Shown piece after piece: positions 29,936-41,162 of a stretch of 64,000 bases of DNA. A model generated the notes under the pieces. It saw nothing but the letters and a program-made list of their open reading frames with translations. It had not been told where the DNA came from and did no database searches. The stretch spans positions 1,178,001 through 1,242,000 of the forward strand of contig OZ037896.1 of the NCBI GenBank assembly GCA_964035575.1. Reading direction: 5' to 3'. The stretch is from Rhynchopus sp. YZ270_cl-10. Lineage: Eukaryota; Euglenozoa; Diplonemea; Diplonemida; Diplonemidae. Position numbers and translations under genes: made by a program. Numbering within the stretch: position 1 is the stretch's first letter; each line of letters starts with the position of its first letter.

Positions 29936-32607
29936 ATGCAACAACAGCCGCAAGGCCAGACACATCATGTAAAGCTGGAGGAATGGGACCACGTACGTAT
30001 TGCGATCCGAGAGAAGCCGCTGAGCGATGCCGAGAAGAGCAAGGTGCAGGTCATGCTCAAGGTTGATGCGGACCGGCTTATTGCGTACTACCCAGACTCG
30101 AAGGAGGGGTTGCTGTACAACTATGATTACTTCTTTCCGGAGGAGTCCACACAGATGGACCTATTTCAGACCATTGGGCTTGAAATGGTGGATCTCATTA
30201 TGAACGGCTACTCTGCATGCTGCATCGCGTTTGGTCCTGCAGCAACCGGGAAGACACACTCCCTCTTCGGGTCCGACCAAGAACCAGGTCTCATCCAGCT
30301 TACCACCAAGGAGCTGCTCCACTCTATCGAAACCGCGCCATCGAATCTACAGTATCGGATCAAGATGAGTTATTGGGAGATGAGCAACCGTGAAATCCGT
30401 GACGCGCTTGCCATAGAAAACACTGAAAACCTCCCTGTACGCAAAAACAAAGATATGGGTGGGGTCTACATCCCAGGGTTAACAGAGGTCGATATCACCT
30501 CTTGGGCGGAGTTGGATGATTATATTATGCACGGCAACATCAACAGAATAAAGATGTCCGAACAACGTGGCGCACGCTGGCATGGATTTATCAAGCTCAA
30601 GGTGACAATGGAAGACGTCTCCCGTCCGAACCACCTCATCTACACGACACTCACCTTCGCTCATCTCAAAGGGCCTGACAGAGTGGGCGCGAAAGGAGCG
30701 CAAGGTGAGGTGCTCCGGCATGGATCTGCTATCAACCAATCAGTGTCGATTCTTGGTTCAGCTATTATGCATGCAGTCGAGCTGCGACGCCGCAAATTCA
30801 CTTCAGTCGACGACCAGACAACCGCCGAGGAGGTGCAGAAAGCTTTACCCGGACTTTCTGAATCCCTTTTCACACAGTCAAAACTTACTCAGGTGTTAAC
30901 CGGACCGCTTTCGGGAACTGTTGCGACGGTTATGCTGTCTAATGTGAGTGCCCTGGACTACCATGAAACGACCGACACGTTGGAGAGTCTGCAGAACGCA
31001 CAGCAGATCAGCACGGTACTGAAACGCTCGCTGCATACTACACCTGCAGGCAAGGTTTGGAAGGAGCTTGAAAAGGCGGAGGCGAAGCTTCCTAAGACGA
31101 ACCTCGCCTTGGGCCACCCGCTGTCAGAGGTGGAGGAGAAGGTGCGCTTCCTTCAAGACAAATACTCAGCACTCCTCAACCAAACGGACCTCGTCGAGAA
31201 CGAACATCGCGATGAGAAAACCATTGAAAAGCTTCCCGACGCTGCCGCATGCGACCCTAAGCACCACCAACGCTGGAAGCAAAGCGTCCTCTCCGCCAAA
31301 ATCCACGGCGACAGACACCGCGTCTACATCCCCACGAAAGGGTCTGTCAAGCCTCAAGACGCGAACGTCTACCTTGGGCAATGGAATTCCGGCATGAAAG
31401 ATGGGTTCGGAGAACAAACCACCAAACTCACCAAATACTCTGGAGAGTGGAAGAACGGCCTCCGGGATGGAAAGGGCACGTTGTGGAAGCGGTCCTCCGA
31501 CACTGCAGAGTGGATGCGCAAATACAAAGGCGAATGGAAAAAGGACAAACGGCATGGCCGCGGCATCTTCTGGTACACCAACGGTGACATCTATGAAGGC
31601 TATTTCGAAGACGGCAGCCGTGCAGCCGTCGGAAAGATCTTCCTCGCAAACGGCGACAAAGTGGAAGGGCAGTGGAAGAACGACCGTGTAGAAGGCTGGG
31701 CGACACAGTACTTTAAGAACGGTGACCGCTTCGAAGGCCACTGGGTAGGTGGCATGAAGGAGGGCCCCGGGTCGTACTACTACCAGACACGCTTCCAGAT
31801 CTACAGAGGCGAGTGGTCCAAGGATGTGGCGAAGTTCGGCACCGTTGAGGACGTAGCGAACAAAACAACGATGGACCAGAGCCACTTCCTCCCACGAACA
31901 GAGCTCATCACGCCGGACACTGTGCTCGAGAAGGAGAAGCAGAAGGTATGCGGGAAAGTGGCGGTGGGGGAGGGGTTTTGCACGGTGATGTCATGTGCCA
32001 TATATCACACAATACCTTGGTAAAATCATGTGTGCGACCCTGTGGGGGGTGCAAGGCTCTGAAGGTGAGAGAAAAATGGGAAAAGAAAAGTCGGGTCCAC
32101 GACTAAGTAAAATGGCTTTAGTTTTGTGGTTTTACTTTTGTGTTGTCAGCGAACGGTGAAAATCACAACGTCAATCCATTTACGTCACCGCTTACAAAAC
32201 GCGACAGAAGCTGCCAACTCCATACTTTCCACCCTTCAATGGAACGCATATTTATGAAATCAGAGTTACTTTTTAAAACCTCAAAGCTGATACTAAACAC
32301 ATGGACAAATGTCCCCACCGCTCTGAGGACTCTCAGGACTGCCCCGCACACCCCATCAAATACTATGCAATGTTCTGCACCACACACCAGACATTACTAC
32401 ATGGCTGATCTTTTTCAAACCACCCCTCTCAACCACACACAGCTGACAACCAAGCGCCGTACAGAGCACGCTGCCATGCTGCGGGAGAAGGGCATCACCA
32501 ACAGCCACAGCCCACGCAGCCCTATGTCCGAAGCAGATATCTTCACAGACGAGCGTGCCCAGAACGGAGCAATGAGTGCGAGCCCCACAGAGAACGCACA
32601 GTGGTAG
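29936..32607 (+). CDS. Kinesin-like motor domain fused to MORN repeats
   Basis: Proposed exons are 29936-31945 and 32443-32607, a phase-0 intron (GTATGC...ACACACAG), giving 724 residues. The start is the ATG opening MQQQPQGQ. A kinesin-type fold fills about 15-365: P-loop GPAATGKTHSLFG near 98, and the last motor helix TTDTLESLQNAQQIS near 350. The nucleotide switches are eroded: NxxSSRSH reads MSEQRGARWHG and the DLAGSE segment reads FAHLKGPDR. Six to eight MORN repeats (YxGxWxxGxxxGxG type, e.g. YSGEWKNGLRDGKG) cover about 478-625. The tail exon is Ser/Pro-rich. MORN repeats usually bind membranes or cytoskeletal rims, so a non-motile, anchoring pseudo-kinesin is a fair inference. I know of no standard kinesin class with this layout. 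Confidence 0.82.
31946..32442 (+). other. Intron of the kinesin-MORN gene
   Basis: 497 bp, donor GTATGC, acceptor CCACACACAG, joining codons in phase 0. Retaining it would end the protein 25 codons after the donor. Confidence 0.7.
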
Positions 32608-33710
32608 TGTAGACAACACCGCACCTGCCCCATCCCAGGAGAATGCCTGCAGAAGAAGGGTAAAAAAGGCACAATACCATCTGTTCATTTTTCGAGGTTT
32701 TCCTCTTTTGAAAACTTGGTTGTTTTAGTGACACTCGAAGATGAACTCCACTATACTACACGCGTCTAAGTGATGCCGGAGTTACTCTATGCAAACCCGC
32801 TGCTCTTTTTCTCTTCTTTCGGTACATTTAGTGCACCCTATTATACCTTCTATTCAGTAGAATAGTTAGTATAATAAACAATTCTTCTTTTCATAAGCCT
32901 GCTCTACAGGGAAGCCCAACCCCATATCAATAGAGGGGGTGTTTTTCTTTGTTCCATGGTATTGTCTTCTGACAAATGTGGTGCAAAAAGAGAAAAACAG
33001 GGGGGAAAAAAAATTTCACCGAACCCATACGTTGAGGATGACACTCTCCTGCACCTCGTTCAAAATGGTGGGGCATCTGTTTGTTTTGTTTTTGCCCCTT
33101 TTTTTTTGTGTTACACGCAAAATTCAGTTAACAACATACAATATTCATATCCAGCCCATCTCTCTTTACCTATTTTCCTCCATTCTTCTCCTCTCCCACC
33201 TACAATCTTTCCAATGCCGAAAAAATCTTGCACTTTGGCGCATTTTTGCGAAATGGTGATTTTTAGGGTACCTCACCCTGGGGGGAAGGTTGTAGGGTGA
33301 TAGGGTGGCAGCAACCTTAAAAACCTAAACATTATTTAGGAATTTGTGTTTTGACGACCAGGAGCGCAACTTTCTATCCCGAATTTTTTTTTCCTCTTCA
33401 AAAATTTCTTATCACAAAAACTTATCACCTTTGACACTTGACACCCCTCTCTCTCTCTCTCTTGGTGTTCACAGAGGTTGGAAAATGGGACGGTTTATGT
33501 GGACACTTTTCGTGCCCAGCATCTCTCTCTATGCTTTCGTTTCTATGAATTGAAAGCACTTTCATTTGATTCGATCATTTTCCCCTCCACCACACCACAC
33601 CACCTTCCCCTTAGCCCTCCTATACCCAACACCCACGGGCAAGTAGAACACACAGCACTATTTCGCCGCAACCCCCTTCTTCTGCTCCTCTCCCTTCCCC
33701 TCTTCGTCCG
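32608..33710. other. Intergenic
   Basis: Holds an inverted R1-type copy at about 32711-32757 (reads 'gaaaacttggttgttttag' and 'gaagatgaactccactat'). The final 120 bases are C/T-rich leader to the transporter. No gene seen. Confidence 0.55.
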
Positions 33711-36700
33711 ATGCCACAAGACGATGGGTTCGACTACGACTCGACTGCGTCTGCGGACGGCTCACCTACAGGAGGGCGGTCACGTGAAAGCATGAACCAC
33801 AGAGACAGACGGCGTTCCAACAGGATGTCCTTCCAAAGCGTACGGTCGTCGATAAAGAGTGTGCGGTCTGGTGTGGGGAGTGTGGCAAGCCTGCACACCC
33901 ATGCGTTGGAGCACTTTGGAGGGAAGGACCTGCTGGATGACGAGGGTCTGCCGATTCTAGCGTCGTACTCAGAGGCGTCGGTCCGCAAGACGTCTGACAT
34001 GCAGACGTTCATGACGCTTATCAAGGCCTTCGTCGGTCCCGCGCATCTGTACCTCGCAAAGGGGCTCGCGAATGCGGGGGTGTGGGTCGGGCTTGTGTCG
34101 CTCTTCCTCTGCTCTGCGCTGAACGCGTATTGCATCTCGCTTCTGATTGAGTGCAAGGAGAAGGTGAATATCAGTGCATACTCTCAGATGGGTATGAATC
34201 ACATTATCTTTTAAACCTCCCCAGGCCTCAGCCTAACTGGGGGGGTAGGCAGGCCAACACGGATTAGGGGTGGTGGGTCCCCCCCCCCCCCCCCCCCCCC
34301 GCCCGGGGCTGTATATATACGTACCTCGGGCACTTTTTGAACGTATATATACGCTACGTATATATACGTTCAAATATACGTTATACGCTATCTATACGTT
34401 GCACCCATTTCCTACAGCAAAAAAGCGGTGCTCGTCATCGAGCAAAACCCCCGAGACTTTGTCCCGTCGGGGCACCTTGTACTCCGCCTGCGGCGGCAAC
34501 CGACGCACGGTGTCGATCATCTCCTGAATCCTCTCAGAAGAGGAGGTGTCCAGGGTTGTCCTGTGTAGAACAACCATGAGGCAATCACGCGGTCAGCTTC
34601 GTGGGCACCCATCATTGTTCTCTGCACATGAGCGTCAAGAGGCCCGGTGACAACCTCTGTTGCCCCCTTTGCGGAGGTCTTCGCCTTCTTCTGCTGCCGG
34701 TGCACTGCTGCTCCCCAACTCCTCAAGCACTATGTGTGTTCCTCTTCCGTTTTGTGGAGAGGAGGGTGAGACCCGGGCACTTGGAGATGCCATTCTCGAA
34801 GTGCGCTTATTCCGGGATAACCCCCGTCGCATAGGGGACTGGTACAGTACAACAAAGGGCAACGTATAGGTAACGTATATTTAGCTTTTTCCTCCCCCAG
34901 CCCAACGTATATATACGTTGGAACGTATTATACGTATAATACGTATACTTGCAGCCCCGCCCCCCGCCCCCCCCCCCCGGGGCTGCAAGTATACGTATTA
35001 TACGTATAATACGTTCCAACGTATATATACGTTGGGCTGGGGGAGGAAAAAGCTAAATATACGTTACCTATACGTTGCCCTTTGTTGTACTGTACCAGTC
35101 CCCTATGCGACGGGGGTTATCCCGGAATAAGCGCACTTCGAGAACGGCATCTCCAAGTGCCCGGGTCTCACCCTCTCCACAAAAACGGAAGAGGAACACA
35201 CATAGTGGCTTGAGGAGTTGGGGAGCAGCAGTGCACCGGCAGCAGAAGAAGGCGAAGACCTCCGCAAAGGGGGCAAAAGAGGTTGTCACCGGGCCTCTTG
35301 ACGCTCATGTGCAGAGAACAATGATGGGTGCCCGCGTGATTGCCTCATGGTTGTTCTACACAGGACAACCCTGGACACCTCCTCTTCTGAGAGGATTCAG
35401 GAGATGATCGACACCGTGCGTCGGTTGCCGCCGCAGGCGGAGTACAAGGTGCCCCGACGGGACAAAGTCTCGGGGGGTTTGCTCGATGATGAGCACCACC
35501 GCTTTTTTGCTGTAGGAAATGGGTGCAACGTATAGATAGCGTATAACGTATATTTGAACGTATATATACGTAGCGTATATATACGTTCAAAAAGTGCCCG
35601 AGGTACGTATTTATACAGCCCCGGGGGGGGGGGGGGGGCGGGGGGGGGCGGGGCTGTATATATACGTACCTCGGGCACTTTTTGAACGTATATATACGCT
35701 ACGTATATATACGTTCAAATATACGTTATACGCTATCTATACGTTGCACCCATTTCCTACAGCAAAAAAGCGGTGGTGCTCATCATCGAGCAAACCCCCC
35801 GAGACTTTGTCCCGTCGGGGCACCTTGTACTCCGCCTGCGGCGGCAACCGACGCACGGTGTCGATCATCTCCTGAATCCTCTCAGAAGAGGAGGTGTCCA
35901 GGGTTGTCCTGTGTAGAACAACCATGAGGCAATCACGCGGGCACCCATCATTGTTCTCTGCACATGAGCGTCAAGAGGCCCGGTGACAACCTCTTTTGCC
36001 CCCTTTGCGGAGGTCTTCGCCTTCTTCTGCTGCCGGTGCACTGCTGCTCCCCAACTCCTCAAGCCACTATGTGTGTTCCTCTTCCGTTTTTGTGGAGAGG
36101 GTGAGACCCGGGCACTTGGAGATGCCGTTCTCGAAGTGCGCTTATTCCGGGATAACCCCCGTCGCATAGGGGACTGGTACAGTACAACAAAGGGCAACGT
36201 ATAGGTAACGTATATTTAGCTTTTTCCTCCCCCAGCCGAACGTATATATACGTTGGAACGTATTATACGTATAATACGTATACTTGCAGCCCCGCCCCCC
36301 CCCCTCTGTACACGGTTGTACAGGGGCTGGGCCGAAGAAAAATTTTTCCAACCAATTTTTGCCCACAAAAAATCGAGAAAAAAATTTTTTTTTTTTCGAT
36401 TCTCCTGTGTCTGTGCGTGCTGTGATGGGGTCATTTCGCGCTCAGAAATGAGTATTTTTGACCCAAAATACATGTGTCAGTTTTGGACTGAAAATTTCAA
36501 AAATCGTGTAAAAACTGACACATGTATTTTGGGTCAAAAATACTCATTTCTGAGCGCGAAATGACCCCATCACAGCACGCACAGACACAGGAGAATCGAA
36601 AAAAAAATTTTTTTTTTTCGATTTTTTGTGGGCAAAAATTGGTCGGAAAAATTTTTCTTCGGCCCACCCCCTGTGTAACTGTGTACAGAGGTGGGGGGGG

Positions 36701-39700
36701 GGCAGTGTTGGCAGAGTACGTGTCCAATTTTAAAAAGTACGTAAAAAGTACAATAGTACAATAGTACAAAAAGTACGTAAAAAGTACAAAAAATACACAA
36801 AAAGTACATCTGGGTTTGTGGCCGGGTTTGTGCAGCTGGTGTACCAGTGTGGGGGCAAAAAAAAAGGTTTGAGGGCAGTATAGTACGGAAAATGATTAAA
36901 AAGTACAAATAGGAGGGTGCACAGAGCTATGAACGGCTTCTCAAGAATGTGCGCGTGCTTCGCAGGTTCACAGACAGCGGCACCTGGTTCTCGAACAGCG
37001 ACGCCTCGGAGTCAAGAAGCAATGGGAGATGGTGTTTCCTGTCGGTCACGTGTGATCACGTGTGGTCCAACAAAGTCGAGATACAGTAGGGGGTAGATGA
37101 CTACACCTCGAACAGTTGGGAGGGGGAAAAGGGATGGGGTTATGGGGTTCACAGAATGGTAGTAAAGTCAATCTCGCTTACGGGCGCGTCATCAGTCTTC
37201 TTACTCCGCTTTGTCGGTGGTTCGTTCTCCCCCTCCGGATTCTCCCTCACCAGCACTCCTCCCTGTTCGCCCTCAGTTTTTTGTACAGCGAGGTGGCGCG
37301 GTGAATGTTCACAGGTCCCATATTGTGCCGACGTGCACAAGTGACGAACCCCATATCGGAGAATGTTTCCTCGCACTGGCACGAGTGAGGGGGGATGCGG
37401 GTCAGCTTCACAGCGGTCAGCCAAAACGGACTTCTTCTTGTGTCGAATTCCCAGGGTAAAATATAGGGTCATAAAGTACGGATTTGGGCGCCAAAAAGTA
37501 CGTCAAAAAGTACAAAAGTACAAAGTACAAAAAGTACAACGTACACGTACTCTGCCAACACTGCCCCCCCCCCCCCCCCCCCCCCCCGCAGTGTTGGCAG
37601 AGTACGTGTACGTTGTACTTTTTGTACTTTGTACTTTTGTACTTTTTGACGTACTTTTTGGCGCCCAAATCCGTACTTTATGACCCTATATTTTACCCTG
37701 GGAATTCGACACAAGAAGAAGTCCGTTTTGGCTGACCGCTGTGAAGCTGACCCGCATCCCCCCTCACTCGTGCCAGTGCGAGGAAACATTCTCCGATATG
37801 GGGTTCGTCACTTGTGCACGTCGGCACAATATGGGACCTGTGAACATTCACCGCGCCACCTCGCTGTACAAAAAACTGAGGGCGAACAGGGAGGAGTGCT
37901 GGTGAGGGAGAATCCGGAGGGGGAGAACGAACCACCGACAAAGCGGAGTAAGAAGACTGATGACGCGCCCGTAAGCGAGATTGACTTTACTACCATTCTG
38001 TGAACCCCATAACCCCATCCCTTTTCCCCCTCCCAACTGTTCGAGGTGTAGTCATCTACCCCCTACTGTATCTCGACTTTGTTGGACCACACGTGATCAC
38101 ACGTGACCGACAGGAAACACCATCTCCCATTGCTTCTTGACTCCGAGGCGTCGCTGTTCGAGAACCAGGTGCCGCTGTCTGTGAACCTGCGAGACCACGC
38201 GCACATTCTTGAGAAGCCGTTTACACCTTTGTGCCGTACTATGCCAACCGTTAGTATTTAACGGATTCTTGAAGCCGTTCATAGCTCTGTACACCCTCCT
38301 ATTTGTACTTTTTGAGCATTTTCCGTACTATACTGCCCTCAAACCTTTTTTTTTGCCCCCACACTGGTACACCACTTGCACATACCCGGCCACAAACCCA
38401 GATGTACTTTTTGTGTATTTTTTGTACTTTTTACGTACTTTTTGTACTATTGTACTATTGTACTTTTTACGTACTTTTTAAAATTGGACACGTACTCTGC
38501 CAACACTGGGGGGGGGGGGGGGGGGTAGGGGGTCCGACTCCTAATAGACTTGTGTATAAAATTTCGTACAAAAAACTCATTATTAAACTTCTGGTCATTT
38601 CCAAGGCAACTGCGGGTGAAAAACACCCTCAGAGTGGGTCACAGGGGGCCTGTGGGCCGAAAAACGACCCAGAAGTCACCCCAGAATACAAAAAAATGGA
38701 AAAAAATAGTGAAAAAACGGCTTTTTTCAGGTTTTGGCCATATTGGGCAAAATAGCGATTTTTCAAGAAAAACCCAAAAAAAACGGTTATTTTTTGACAT
38801 CACAAAGCCTCCTTTGGCACAAATATACCCCAAAAGTGGCCCGTGAGTCCATTCCAACCTGTTTTGGACATATTTGACACTTTTGGAAGTGTTTTTTTGG
38901 TGTTTTTACGTCAAAAAAAATACCCTGGCAATACCCTGACCGCGCTCCGGCAGCATTCCAGCATGCTGTTTGACCCATATAGGGGTCAAGAAATGGCCAA
39001 AAACCCCTGAAAAAGGACCCTGGGAGCCCAGATAGTTCCAAATTTCCACCACATCCCCACCCAAACACCGCAAAAACACGACAGAAAATCGTCTTAAAAA
39101 ACACACTTTTTTCAAAAAGGTCGTCAGACAGGCTCCATAATGACCTTTTTGAAAAAAGTGTGTTTTTTAAGACGATTTTCTGTCGTGTTTTTGCGGTGTT
39201 TGGGTGGGGATGTGGTGGAAATTTGGAACTATCTGGGCTCCCAGGGTCCTTTTTCGGGGGTTTTTGGCCATTTCTTGACCCCTATATGGGTCAAACAGCA
39301 TGCTGGAATGCTGCCGGAGCGCGGTCAGGGTATTGCCAGGGTATTTTTTTTGACGTAAAAACACCAAAAAAACACTTCCAAAAGTGTCAAATATGTCCAA
39401 AACAGGTTGGAATGGACTCACGGGCCACTTTTGGGGTATATTTGTGCCAAAGGAGGCTTTGTGATGTCAAAAAATAACCGCTTTTTTGGGTTTTTCTTGA
39501 AAAATCGCTATTTTGCCCAATATGGCCAAAACGTGAAAAAAGCCGTTTTTTCACTATTTTTTTCCATTTTTTTGTATTCTGGGGTGACTTCTGGGTCGTT
39601 TTTCGGCCCACAGGCCCCCTGTGACCCACTCTGAGGGTGTTTTTCACCCGCAGTTGCCTTGGAAATGACCAGAAGTTTAATAATGAGTTTTTTGTACGGT

Positions 39701-41162
39701 AATTTTACTCACAGTCGGACCCCCTAGGGGGGGGGGGGGGGGGGTACCACCCACCCCCCAAGGCCAACATCGGCCGAAAAATTACCCAGAGGCCTGAACC
39801 TCCCCCCCTTTTGAAAAATCCTAATTGCCTAGCCACATCGCCCCTTTAGGCTTGGTATATGCCATGATGTACGTAACACCACATGAGTTTGATGCCTTGC
39901 AACTGATACTGATACCAATAAACGATGACTACACAAGACTTGGAATCATCTTCACTTTTCTTCTTTCTTTCTCTCTACAATAACGATACGTGGTAACGAT
40001 ACGCGGTAACGATACGTGGTAACGATAATCCGAGAGGCATATTTATCTTACACATTTTGAAAATTTGGTTTGCATTATACACGATGAGTCTCACTCTTCT
40101 TCTTACACTTCTCTCTCTCTTCCCAACCCACACCACTACACAGGCGAGAGTCTCTATGGGCCGAATATGCGGCGATTTGTGGACATCTCACTGTGCATGT
40201 CGCAGTTGGGCTTAGCTGCAATGTATTATATCTTTGTCAGCGAGACCATCCGTGACTCCATTGCCGAGCTTGCCGACTGTGAGTCGTGGCTGGTTGACTT
40301 CCCTATGGGGGCGCTTATTGGGATTCAGTTTCTCGCGCAGACGCCTTTGTCGTGGATCAAGCAGATCAAGGGGATTGCGTATTTTGCGATTATTGCTGAT
40401 GTGTTGATTCTGTCGTCGATGATGTGGGTCATCATCACCAACGCAATCGAGGTGGGTAAAGAAGGCTTCCCTTCGTCGGACCCTATCAACTCAAAGTACC
40501 CAATGTTCTTTGGTGCGGCTGTTCTTACTTTTGAAGGGATCGGTGTGATGCTTCCTCTTCATGAGGCTATGGAGAACCCGAAGAATTTTATTCCGTTGGT
40601 GTGGGGGGCAATTATGTTGTGTTGTTGTGCGTTTGCGACCTTCGCCTTTGTGGGGTACGGAGCGCGGGGTGGGAAGGACGTTGAAACGAACCTCCTTCTC
40701 GCAATGCCGGAGACTACGATCTCGCAGATTGCGAAGATTGGGTACTGCATCGCAGTGTTTTTGTCGTTCCCGCTGCAGGCGTTCCCTGCGTACCGTATCA
40801 TCGAGATTGCAGTAGGGTTTCACCGGGAGGGGACCTGGAAGAGGAACACACTGCGTACCATTGTGGTGCTGCTGTTGGGTCTTATTGCATGGGGAAGCGC
40901 GGACAACCTCGGAAACTTTGTTGCGGTCATCGGTGGGCTTGCGATGTGTCCCCTGGCCTTCGTCTTCCCGTCTCTATTCCACTACAAGGCGGTTGCGGAA
41001 ACACCCCGGCAAAAGGCGTTCGACCTCACCATCGCCGGTGTCGGCATCGTGTGCCTGCTTCTCACAACAGGAATGGCGATTGCAGAGTGGGTGCAGGGGA
41101 ACTCCGACGCGGTGCACACCTGCGTGAGAGGGAATTCTTCGGATTCTACTAGTGGGTTGTAG
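33711..41162 (+). CDS. AAAP-family amino acid transporter with a giant intron
   Basis: Exons 33711-34191 and 40144-41162 join in phase 1 (donor GTATGA, acceptor CTACACAG) to 499 residues. The soluble N-terminus (about 1-95) is Ser/Arg-rich. The first membrane helices (LIKAFVGPAHLYLAKGLANAG) carry the AAAP start pattern. The join AYSQMG + ESLYGP restores the usual Y..xG...xGP motif, which supports the intron. Exon 2 carries about nine more helices, including GIAYFAIIADVLILSSMMW, GAAVLTFEGIGVMLPLHEAM and NFVAVIGGLAMCPLAFVFP. FEGIGVMLPLHEAMENP is a strong PAT/AVT-type signature, pointing to H+-coupled amino acid transport, often at the lysosome or vacuole. The substrate is not predictable. 94% of the intron is one transposable element. 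Confidence 0.9.
34303..34965 (+). repeat. Palindrome block A, copy 1 (with hAT-transposase-like fragment)
   Basis: A unit of about 660 bp with GGGGCTGYA ends and TATACGTATA-rich flanks. On the minus strand it encodes HEADRVIASWLFYTGQPW and, in another frame, ERIQEMIDTVRRLPPQAEYK followed by VPRRDKVSGVLLDDEH. This resembles the hAT/DUF659 segment (fFyxxGiPF...FxxMi..l.p.YkvPsRxxLsgxLLd). This copy has 15 bp (around 34592) that the other two lack. Confidence 0.7.
34979..35626 (-). repeat. Palindrome block A, copy 2 (inverted)
   Basis: Reverse complement of copy 1 across a C/G spacer centred near 34970. It carries small differences, e.g. a missing 15-bp piece and an extra GGT codon-length step at about 35500. 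Confidence 0.85.
35650..36295 (+). repeat. Palindrome block A, copy 3
   Basis: Same orientation as copy 1, separated from copy 2 by a G-rich spacer, and closest in sequence to copy 2. Copies 2 and 3 form a perfect-looking head-to-head pair. Confidence 0.85.
36303..36694. repeat. Palindrome block B
   Basis: Arms of about 180 bp ('catgtattttgggtcaaaaa', 'gcgctcagaaatgagtattt') mirror around a spacer of some 25 bp near 36490. Ends carry CTGTACAC...GTACAG motifs next to C and G runs. Confidence 0.85.
36705..37565 (+). repeat. Palindrome block C, copy 1, with its own inverted ends
   Basis: The unit begins CAGTGTTGGCAGAGTACGTG and ends with the inverse, so each copy looks like a separate hAT-type element. 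The interior is rich in AAAGTACAA repeats and includes an open frame on the minus strand with KRSKKTDDAPVSEIDFTTIL at its end. No family is certain. Confidence 0.75.
37590..38509 (-). repeat. Palindrome block C, copy 2 (inverted)
   Basis: Mirror of copy 1 across a run of some 23 C. It keeps about 60 bp (around 38215-38275) that copy 1 has lost, so the two arms are independently diverged. Confidence 0.8.
38525..39730. repeat. Palindrome block D, arms of about 590 bp
   Basis: Ends read AGGGGGTCCGACT and its inverse. The centre is a short spacer near 39120-39140 between AAAAAGGTC and GACCTTTTT. Arms differ at a few places (e.g. 38728 against 39532, 39009 against 39255). Confidence 0.85.

Larger units (their letters stand above)
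34222..39796. mobile_element. 5,575-bp hAT-type composite element made of giant palindromes
   Basis: The ends are inverted CAGGCCTC, flanked by an 8-bp duplication AACCTCCC at 34214-34221 and 39797-39804. Subterminal motifs GGCCAACA and GGTGGTGGGT / GGGTGGGTGGTAC also mirror each other. Inside are poly-C/poly-G separated palindromic blocks: A (three alternating copies), B, C (two inverted copies) and D, each listed separately. Arms match closely but not perfectly (small indels and substitutions), which argues against a simple read-through artefact. No complete transposase is present. Confidence 0.85.
34192..40143 (+). other. 5,952-bp intron of the transporter
   Basis: Donor GTATGA and acceptor CTACACAG. 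Removing the inserted element and one copy of its 8-bp target leaves about 370 bp, an ordinary length here. The right part after the element (39805-40143) contains 'gatacg(t/c)ggtaac' repeats near 39985-40030. Confidence 0.8.

Noticed and set aside
34270-39634. Many open frames of 60-110 codons repeated on both strands
   Set aside because: They are mirror copies of the same DNA in the palindrome arms, without start contexts or complete domains. I kept only the hAT/DUF659-like similarity as a finding.
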